Shown piece after piece: positions 1 through 5,010 of a DNA stretch of 9,403 nucleotides. The position numbers and the translations under genes are program-made. The stretch spans positions 1 to 9,403 of the forward strand of contig JBCDIQ010000229.1 in the NCBI GenBank assembly GCA_039024295.1. Direction: 5' to 3'. Each line of letters begins with the position of its first letter. Position 1 is the stretch's first letter. The stretch comes from JBCDIQ01 sp039024295. Lineage in GTDB: Bacteria; Bacteroidota; Bacteroidia; J057. The notes beneath the pieces were generated by a model, which was given only the letters and a program-made list of their open reading frames with translations, was not told the DNA's origin and made no database searches.

Positions 1-87
1 ATCATCGAAGGAAAGCGAATTGAAGTGACCTTACCAGCCATGTTGGCGCATATTCGGAAGAAAAGTATGCGGCTATTGGGGAGTTAA
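1..87 (+). CDS. 3' end of an unidentified protein (partial)
   Basis: The first plus-strand frame is open from the left edge to a TAA at 85-87, giving 28 residues that begin IIEGKRIEVTLPAM and end MRLLGS. The other two plus frames close early, with stops at 21-23 and 26-28, so this is the only plus frame that could carry a gene end. The tail is basic (RKK) and shows no motif I can assign. The next gene starts 123 bp downstream on the same strand, across a repeat-containing gap, so co-transcription is possible but not shown. It may also be chance, since 28 codons is short. Confidence 0.45.
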   Translation: MIEGKRIEVTLPAMLAHIRKKSMRLLGS

Positions 88-91
88 TAGA

Positions 92-205
92 AGTTGTCGG
101 TGGTCAGTTTACGGTTTTCAGTATTTTAGACGAAAGTCTGTAAAATTGAGAAGGTGAGCTGAGCACGATAAACTGAAAACCGAGCACCGATAACTGAAAA
201 CTTTA
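92..205. repeat. Intergenic direct and inverted short repeats
   Basis: Two near-identical 20-mers stand in tandem: 161-180 (gagcacgataaactgaaaac) and 182-201 (gagcaccgataactgaaaac), differing by one inserted and one deleted base. A diverged inverted copy lies at 94-122. The segment cggttttcagt (112-122) is the perfect reverse complement of actgaaaaccg (172-182), an 11-bp stem. Between the arms, right next to the left arm, is a smaller AT-rich hairpin (123-146) with AGAC/GTCT closing a GAAA loop. The layout resembles the small intergenic repeat families seen in many bacterial genomes. Whether it is dispersed genome-wide cannot be told from one window. It fills most of the gap and ends 10 bp before the next ATG. 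Confidence 0.6.
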
Positions 206-210
206 AAATA

Positions 211-465
211 ATGGGTAAAAGACTCGAGCGAATTCTGTCCCACGAGCTGGAAGAAAAGTTAAGTGAATGGCAAGGAAAGGAAGTCCATGCAGTTACATGG
301 GAGCAAGGAACGTATTACGGAATATTAAAAGAAGTAAATCAGGAAGAAAAAGAATTGATGGTGGAAGACCTGAACAGCAAATGGTACAACCGTTCGCGCC
401 ACAGGCATACATTAACATTTGGTCAAATTCGGGAAATAATAGCAGACCATGTAACAGAGTGGTAA
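211..465 (+). CDS. Small Sm/LSm-like fold protein (putative)
   Basis: This is an 84-residue soluble protein with no signal peptide or membrane segment. After a helical, charged N-terminus (residues 2-20) comes a segment that reads like an Sm1 motif: GKEVHAVTWEQGTYYG at 22-37, then IL at 38-39, then LMVED at 49-53. This matches the Sm pattern of alternating hydrophobics around G...G.L...L.L.D. The end, LTFGQIREIIAD (68-79), fits the last strand of the fold. It lacks the Hfq hallmarks and does not look like a standard Hfq. Start ATG 211 follows an AT-rich stretch (ctttaaaata), normal for this phylum. Sm-like proteins usually form rings that bind RNA, but here both the fold and any RNA role are inferred from pattern only. 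An alternative is another small beta-barrel. An overlapping frame (267-521) has no protein-like character. Confidence 0.75.
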   Translation: MGKRLERILSHELEEKLSEWQGKEVHAVTWEQGTYYGILKEVNQEEKELMVEDLNSKWYNRSRHRHTLTFGQIREIIADHVTEW

Positions 466-494
466 ATTTTAGGATTGTTTTTCATCGAAATTGG

Positions 495-528
495 GGAGAA
501 CTTCTCCGTAAGAATTTTTAATTTTTTT
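495..528 (+). terminator. Possible weak terminator after the Sm-like gene
   Basis: About 30 nt after the stop of the Sm-like gene, ggagaa (495-500) and ttctcc (502-507) form a dyad around one base. As RNA this gives a short 5-bp stem with a 3-nt loop. A T-rich stretch (515-528) with a run of seven T begins 7 nt later. The stem is short and the T run is displaced, so termination would be weak. Confidence 0.35.
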
Positions 529-535
529 ACTAAAA

Positions 536-552
536 AATACTATTCTAGTATT
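536..552. repeat. AT-rich inverted repeat
   Basis: AATACTA (536-542) and TAGTATT (546-552) are perfect reverse complements around TTC. A further 3-bp match lies beyond one mismatch (532-534 with 554-556), followed by a T run. It could be an operator or a weak terminator hairpin. It is one of several dyads in the 170-bp gap before the VWA gene. Confidence 0.5.
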
Positions 553-574
553 GTTTTTGCATGTAAAGCTTTGC

Positions 575-607
575 AACCTATTGATAGGTTTTATCGATAA
601 AACCTAT
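575..607. promoter_or_regulatory. Triple-heptamer dyad / 24-bp palindrome before the VWA gene
   Basis: The heptamer AACCTAT occurs at 575-581 and 601-607, and its exact reverse complement ATAGGTT lies between them at 584-590. Two overlapping dyads result. One is 575-590 (7-bp arms, 2-base centre). The other is 584-607, a perfect 24-bp palindrome centred on TCGA. The element ends 28 nt before the ATG at 636. As DNA it could bind a dimeric regulator. As RNA it offers two mutually exclusive hairpins sharing the middle arm. No T run follows, so it is not a normal intrinsic terminator. The regulatory role is inferred; the symmetry is read directly. Confidence 0.55.
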
Positions 608-635
608 ACAGCCAAACGTTCTAATTTCAAGCGCC

Positions 636-1775
636 ATGAAGTTATCAAAAAGCCTCTTGTCGTGCATTATTCTGATATGCTCTTACAATTTGGGGCAGGC
701 TCATCCTGATGACTACATTGACAAGGATGATATAAGTTTTGAAAAAATTGAAGTGCCGTTTTATCAGTTTGAAGAATACACCCTTCAAGCGGTGCTTCGT
801 ATGCCATACGCAGGATATGACATTGATTCGCCAGATGCCTGGCTAAAGGTATCTGAGCGAAATGTGCCATATGAGGTGGAACTGGTGTTCACTAAGTATC
901 CGGAGGATTTCAGCCGTTGGAGAACGAATTACGAAGAACTGTTCGCCAACCGTATAGATACCCTGATTAAACTCGATTCGGCATTCTTAAATCCGAATGT
1001 GAAATGGAAAATGGTGCTCCAGACCCAATGTAAGACTGAAGCCCAGGCATTGAGGTATTTTCATGGGTTTGTGATAAAGTATAAGCCCAAAAAGCAAAGG
1101 ATTCTAAAGGAAGTCCGTTCGCCTGAAGACCTTCATGGCCTAATGGTGGGGAGCTATCTGCCCTATGATTCAACGGTTATCAAAGTAATCGATCGGCATC
1201 CGGAGTGGAAAAATATGCTGGTGGTAATGGACTGGACGGGGAGCATGTACCAGTATGGAGTCCAATTGGTGCTTTGGCATCGTCATAACCTGGAAAACGA
1301 TACTGCTAATCGCGTAAGTCACCTCATTTTCTTCAACGATGGAAACCGTAAGCGTACGCCCAATAAGCAAATTGGCAAGACGGGCGGCATCTATTACACC
1401 TCCCCAGAAAACATAGGCAATGTGGTCAGGACGATGGAAAATGTGATGCGGAAAGGAAGTGGTGGAGATATTCCTGAGAATGACCTGGAGGCGGTGATAA
1501 AAGGCATCAGCCTGTTGGAAAGCTATGATGAGATCATTCTAATTGCCGATAATAAAAGCAGTGTGAGGGACCTGGAACTGCTCGATCAAATTGAACATCC
1601 GATCCATGTCATTCTGTGTGGGGGCACTCCGGAGAATGTAAATAAGGACTATGTGCAAATAGCACAGGCAACTGGTGGTAGCCTGCAGCTCATGGACCAG
1701 GAGGTACCGCTTGAGGAGGAAAAGCCTGAGCCTGACCAGCAGGTGGTGTTAAAGAGCGAAAGCGTGGAGAAGTAA
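636..1775 (+). CDS. Secreted VWA-domain protein with MIDAS motif
   Basis: The product has 379 residues. Residues 1-22 form a Sec signal peptide: KLSK, a hydrophobic core, then GQA before HPDD. Residues 23-190 are a region I do not recognise, rich in aromatics and acidic residues. From about 193 it is VWA-like: strand MLVVMD followed by the metal-site motif DWTGS (199-203, matching DxTxS), then GGDIPE (276-281), which resembles the GGDxPE loop of some VWA subgroups, then strand IILIAD with D305 as a likely third metal ligand. A short charged tail (355-379) ends the protein. VWA domains bind protein partners through a divalent metal. The signal peptide places it in the periplasm or outside, and no T9SS sorting domain or lipobox is evident. 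ATG 636 is the only start that leaves the signal peptide intact. Its stop lies 2 bp from the stop of the convergent lipoprotein gene. Substrate and partner are unknown. Confidence 0.85.
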   Translation: MKLSKSLLSCIILICSYNLGQAHPDDYIDKDDISFEKIEVPFYQFEEYTLQAVLRMPYAGYDIDSPDAWLKVSERNVPYEVELVFTKYPEDFSRWRTNYEELFANRIDTLIKLDSAFLNPNVKWKMVLQTQCKTEAQALRYFHGFVIKYKPKKQRILKEVRSPEDLHGLMVGSYLPYDSTVIKVIDRHPEWKNMLVVMDWTGSMYQYGVQLVLWHRHNLENDTANRVSHLIFFNDGNRKRTPNKQIGKTGGIYYTSPENIGNVVRTMENVMRKGSGGDIPENDLEAVIKGISLLESYDEIILIADNKSSVRDLELLDQIEHPIHVILCGGTPENVNKDYVQIAQATGGSLQLMDQEVPLEEEKPEPDQQVVLKSESVEK

Positions 1776-1777
1776 AG

Positions 1778-2935
1778 CTATTCAGGCACCGCAACAGCCA
1801 TAAATGCTTCTTTGGTTACCAATTCAATGGGAGCTTCTCCAACTGAATACAGGGTACAGTTAGCCTCGAACGCAAGCCGATAGGTGGCTTCCCCCTTTTC
1901 GTTGTTCTCGTACGGCTCAGCGCTTAACAGCCTGAAATAACTTCCAGCAGGCTGCTTGCCAAGGTCTGATCGAAACAGGGTCCCCTCTTCATTGGTCCAG
2001 GATAACCTCACCTGCGATAGATTCAGGCTGTCGAAGGTGAAGGTCTTTTGAAGCTCATAATCAAAATTAGCTGCGCAGCTACTCACACCACCAATGGCAA
2101 TGTTTTTACAGGTTTTTGCCTCACAGCCATTTCCATCAATAACGATAAGGCAGACCGGGAAAACTCCCCTACTAAAAAACTGAAAGTTAGGCCGAGCAAC
2201 GGTCAACGTATCTACCCCTTCTATTTCCCATCTGTAGCGATAGGGTGGGACGCCACCCGGGAGAGGCAGGGCCTGGAACCACAAAGTTTGACGATTTATC
2301 TCATATTCGAATGAGAGTTCGCAACGATTTTGAGGCAGTTTGACTTCATCACAAAAACGACTCTGGCAGCCGTTCGAATAAGTTACCGACAGACACACCT
2401 CATAGGCCTGGTCCATATTGGCGGCAAAGTTATACCGATGAAGCGGTTCCAGGTCATTTGAGATGGTACCATCCCCAAGCTCCCAGGTAAGGTTGGCAGG
2501 TTCAGCCTGATTTAGCTGCGGCCGGAATGCGGTCTTAATGATAGAATCGGTTGCGTCGCCGGGAAGAAGGGTGAAACTCGAAGGGGAAAGGACTTTTGAA
2601 GCATCCGTACTGGCTCCTTGGGCTACTTGTCGGTTGTCTCGGATATCCAACTGAAAGGCAGATTTACAGTCTGTACATCCTTGCGGTCCCAACATCCCGG
2701 TAAATTCATACACTCCCCATTGATCCTGCGCATAACTGGTGTGTTGAAAATACCCTGATTCACCAGCTACCAAATTCACTTCTTCGCTACCAATCGTAGC
2801 GTCCAGCCAAAAAACGGCTTCTGATATGCCTTCATTTGGCAATTCCTGCTCCTTGCATCCGGAAAAAACCAGGAGGATAACCGGAAGCAGGATACCAAAC
2901 TGGAAACGACCTAAATGAGGAAACCTATTTTTCAT
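1778..2935 (-). CDS. PKD-domain lipoprotein, third gene of the sigma operon
   Basis: Starting at ATG 2935 the protein has 385 residues and opens with a lipoprotein signal: MKNR, a hydrophobic core, and lipobox VFSGC with lipidated C27. An in-frame ATG at 2989 would add 18 charged residues before the signal and overlap the upstream gene, so I prefer 2935. Two PKD-like domains follow at about 135-200 (WELGDG 151-156, then YEVCL) and 205-280 (RYRWEI, then FPVCL). Both carry the cysteine set VCLxV...GC...C. A C-terminal region of about 100 residues (285-385) begins CAANFDY and is not recognised. There is no T9SS sorting domain, so it is likely held in the periplasm or outer membrane by its lipid. 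It lies 37 nt after the barrel protein gene, so the two are probably co-transcribed. A role in sensing or binding at the envelope is inference. Confidence 0.83.
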   Translation of the reverse strand: MKNRFPHLGRFQFGILLPVILLVFSGCKEQELPNEGISEAVFWLDATIGSEEVNLVAGESGYFQHTSYAQDQWGVYEFTGMLGPQGCTDCKSAFQLDIRDNRQVAQGASTDASKVLSPSSFTLLPGDATDSIIKTAFRPQLNQAEPANLTWELGDGTISNDLEPLHRYNFAANMDQAYEVCLSVTYSNGCQSRFCDEVKLPQNRCELSFEYEINRQTLWFQALPLPGGVPPYRYRWEIEGVDTLTVARPNFQFFSRGVFPVCLIVIDGNGCEAKTCKNIAIGGVSSCAANFDYELQKTFTFDSLNLSQVRLSWTNEEGTLFRSDLGKQPAGSYFRLLSAEPYENNEKGEATYRLAFEANCTLYSVGEAPIELVTKEAFMAVAVPE

Positions 2936-2972
2936 CTTCTTAAGATTAAACCTAATACCTAACGCCTTATCT

Positions 2973-4292
2973 TCACCTCCTCCAAACATCCCAGGTAACC
3001 CCTAGCCGGAGCATCATATCCCGGTCGTTTTGATCCTGGGTAAATACGCCAGTTTCAGTCAAATCTGTCAGTCCGTACATCACATTTGCATCAAGGTTCC
3101 AGCCTTTTCCGAGGTAGTATCGATAGCCCATGGATAAGCTGAACTGAAAGGGAACAAATCCATCCCGGTAGCCCCAACTGCCTTGATCTTGAGCAGTCTG
3201 GTTGCCTGTAGCATCCGTAAACAACGTCGATTGCTGGGAATTGACCCCCAATAGATAGGAAGCGGCTAGCCCGCCTCGTACAAAATGGCGGTTATGAAGT
3301 TGGAAGCCCGCTTCTAGCGGCATCTCTATTCTATGAAGCTGGCGAGCTTCAAGGGTGATTTCTTCCTCTTCCCGACCAAAACCTAACTGGGTAGAAGCAA
3401 ACATACGCTCCCGATTAAGCGCAGTTCGCATCTGATACCTTAGCCCGGTGTGGAGTTGCCATTTTGGGGTAAGGGCGAATCGATAGCCAATGCCTGCGTA
3501 GGGTGCGATCGAAATCCCTGCTGATGTTGAATTCGAGTTCAACCCAGGACTTAGGTTGACACCTCCCTCCAGACTGAGGAAATGTCTTGGGCCCAATTCA
3601 CGTATAGATTCCAGGGGAATCACCCGGCCGGTAATTGATGCGGGCTGGTAACCTAATGTGAAGGGTTGTACGGCAATCGTTGCAAGGGATTTTTCAGCTG
3701 AATTTTTCTTATTGCCTAGCAGACGACCGAGCCATCCTTGTTGATGGGGCTTGGAACTTTCTGCTCCCATTTTTCCTTTTGGAGAATGAGTGGCTGCATG
3801 GAAGATGGCGTTACCCGTTTCATGGGGTTGATCGTGAGCAGTAGCTACAGTTGGGCCGCTTGCTGCTGAGGGCTTAGGGGAATTAACAGCGATGTCAATA
3901 TTTTGAGATGATGAACCTGCTACCCTTGTCTGTTCCTGATTTTCGGAGAAACAATCTGTCTGTGCTATTCCTGCGGAAAAAGAAGTCGCAACAGATGTAC
4001 CCACCACGGAAGAAGGCACAACTTCAGATGAGGTGAATGCTCCTGCCAAAAGCTCGGAAGCGTCATTAGCATGAGAAAAATACCAAGCACCCAATCCCAC
4101 GCTAAGCACCAGGGCAGCCAACAGGCCAAGGCCGATTTCCCATCTCCACCAAAAACCCCTTTTAGGAGGATCGGTGTGCAGGTCTAGCAGCTCTTCCGCT
4201 TGCTGCCAGTAGGTTTCCTGAAACTCGTAGGTTCGGCCTTCCAATTTTTGCTTCAGGAATTGGTCCAGGTTATGGGGCTCCTGTTGCTTCAT
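2973..4292 (-). CDS. Single-TM protein with OMP beta-barrel C-terminus, putative anti-sigma partner
   Basis: The product has 439 residues. Residues 1-50 are charged and would lie in the cytoplasm: LDQFLKQKLEG, then YWQQAEELLD, then a basic-aromatic PPKRGFWWRW. One membrane helix follows at about 52-72. Residues 73-230 are a low-complexity Ser/Thr/Ala/Gln linker. From about 236 to the end, alternating strands resemble the small outer-membrane beta-barrel family (HFLSLEGGVNLS, YAGIGYRF, LHTGLRYQMR, LSMGYRYYLG), ending WDVWRR. The start ATG overlaps the sigma-factor stop as ATGA, a sign of translational coupling. An ECF sigma gene followed by such a protein is a recurring layout in Bacteroidota, which suggests that the N-terminus restrains the sigma factor. 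It has no HxxxCxxC zinc motif and is not FecR-like. The anti-sigma role is inferred from position; the architecture is seen. Confidence 0.85.
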   Translation of the reverse strand: MKQQEPHNLDQFLKQKLEGRTYEFQETYWQQAEELLDLHTDPPKRGFWWRWEIGLGLLAALVLSVGLGAWYFSHANDASELLAGAFTSSEVVPSSVVGTSVATSFSAGIAQTDCFSENQEQTRVAGSSSQNIDIAVNSPKPSAASGPTVATAHDQPHETGNAIFHAATHSPKGKMGAESSKPHQQGWLGRLLGNKKNSAEKSLATIAVQPFTLGYQPASITGRVIPLESIRELGPRHFLSLEGGVNLSPGLNSNSTSAGISIAPYAGIGYRFALTPKWQLHTGLRYQMRTALNRERMFASTQLGFGREEEEITLEARQLHRIEMPLEAGFQLHNRHFVRGGLAASYLLGVNSQQSTLFTDATGNQTAQDQGSWGYRDGFVPFQFSLSMGYRYYLGKGWNLDANVMYGLTDLTETGVFTQDQNDRDMMLRLGVTWDVWRR

Positions 4293-4861
4293 GTTTTAAT
4301 CGTCTGATTTGATGAATGAATAAGGTGTTCAAGGCGTTTTCGGAGAAATTTACGTGCAGAGCTGACATGCCATTTGGAGGTGCCTTCTGAAATGTCTAGC
4401 ATCTTACAGATTTCCTTATGGCTGTACCCATCAATGGCAAATAGGTTGAATACTTTTCGACTCATGTCAGGCAGTTGTTGAATCAGTTGCTCGATTTCCT
4501 GCGCATCAAGCTGCTGATCAGCCTCGTTGAAAGACACCAGTCCGGTGAAATCGTCGGTTTCATAGAACTCGTAATAGGCTACTTTGTCCTGATGCCTTTT
4601 TTGTGCACGGTATACATCAATCAAAGTATTGATGGTAATCCGCTTAGCCCAGGCCTCAAAGGGAACTTTAGGTGGATAAGTATCCAGTTTTTGGATGATT
4701 TTGAGGAAGGCTTGGTTCAGGGCTGCAACCGCATCTGCTTCGTTTTTCTGGTACCGCATACATATTCCCATCAATGGCTGAAAGCAGGCTTTATACAAAG
4801 CCGATTGTGCCCGGCGGTCCTGCCGTTTACAAGCTTTCAGTAATTGAGGGGTAATGTTCAT
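4289..4861 (-). CDS. ECF-family RNA polymerase sigma factor
   Basis: The protein has 190 residues, a normal ECF length. Region sigma-2 covers about 20-87 (ALYKACFQPLMGICMRY, then AFLKIIQKLDTY, then FEAWAKRITINTLIDVYR). Region sigma-4 covers about 120-176 (LIQQLPDMSRKVFNLFAIDGY), with the helix-turn-helix HKEICKMLDISEGTSKWHVS and basic recognition tail ARKFLRKRL. It directs RNA polymerase to its own promoter set. ATG 4861 is chosen because it leads straight into ITPQLLKACKRQD, where the family begins. The frame extends to a GTG at 4915, but that adds residues encoded by a terminator-like hairpin. The gene overlaps its membrane partner by 4 bp and heads a three-gene operon. The usual acidic DxxQExF stretch of sigma-2 reads ALNQAF here, a mild deviation. 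No match to a named sigma factor is claimed. Confidence 0.93.
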   Translation of the reverse strand: MNITPQLLKACKRQDRRAQSALYKACFQPLMGICMRYQKNEADAVAALNQAFLKIIQKLDTYPPKVPFEAWAKRITINTLIDVYRAQKRHQDKVAYYEFYETDDFTGLVSFNEADQQLDAQEIEQLIQQLPDMSRKVFNLFAIDGYSHKEICKMLDISEGTSKWHVSSARKFLRKRLEHLIHSSNQTIKT

Positions 4862-4875
4862 ATTCTTAGCTTGGC

Positions 4876-4906
4876 AAAAAGGCCCGGCAGGGAATTCCTG
4901 CCAGGC
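4876..4906 (-). terminator. Intrinsic-terminator-like hairpin in the sigma-gene leader
   Basis: On the minus strand, GCCTGGCAGG (4906-4897), loop AATTC, and CCTGCCGGGC (4891-4882) form a 10-bp stem, followed by CTTTTTG. One position is C-A on the plus strand but a G-U wobble on the minus strand, which favours minus-strand RNA. The T run ends 15 nt before the sigma ATG. There is too little room for a promoter between them. It is either a second terminator for the upstream PKD gene or an attenuator in the sigma leader. Confidence 0.7.
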
Positions 4907-4962
4907 TTTGCGCACTTTTCAGCAATATACTGAATTACACATAACACCTATTTTCAATTCGT

Positions 4963-4998
4963 TGGAAAATCAAAGCTCAGCATGAATCCATGCCGAGC
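4963..4998 (-). terminator. Terminator of the T9SS PKD gene
   Basis: Starting 12 nt after the PKD gene's stop codon, the minus strand reads GCTCGGCATG (4998-4989), loop GATT, CATGCTGAGC (4984-4975), then TTTGATTTTCC. The stem is 10 bp with one G-U wobble that would be an A-C mismatch on the other strand. The T tract is interrupted, so termination may be partial, with a second hairpin at 4876-4906 downstream. Confidence 0.65.
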
Positions 4999-5010
4999 AT
5001 TGAAAGGGCA

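Noticed and set aside
267..521. 84-residue frame overlapping the Sm-like gene
   Set aside because: It is an out-of-frame shadow with irregular, Arg/Asn-rich composition; the 211-465 frame has the coherent strand pattern.
2048..2314. 88-residue plus-strand frame inside the lipoprotein gene
   Set aside because: It is antisense to PKD-coding sequence, with no motif and no plausible start context.
2973..2984. GGAGGAGGTGA as a Shine-Dalgarno site for the lipoprotein
   Set aside because: It lies after ATG 2989 and about 40 nt before ATG 2935, so it is not positioned for either start; it simply encodes the WRR end of the upstream protein.
2936..2989. Lipoprotein start at ATG 2989
   Set aside because: It would place 18 charged residues before the signal peptide and overlap the upstream gene; ATG 2935 gives a normal lipoprotein signal.
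4475..4843. 122-residue plus-strand frame inside the sigma gene
   Set aside because: It lies wholly antisense to a clear sigma factor and its translation has no recognisable domain.
4862..4915. N-terminal extension of the sigma factor from GTG at 4915
   Set aside because: The added 18 residues are encoded by a terminator-like hairpin, the start is GTG, and family similarity begins right after ATG 4861.
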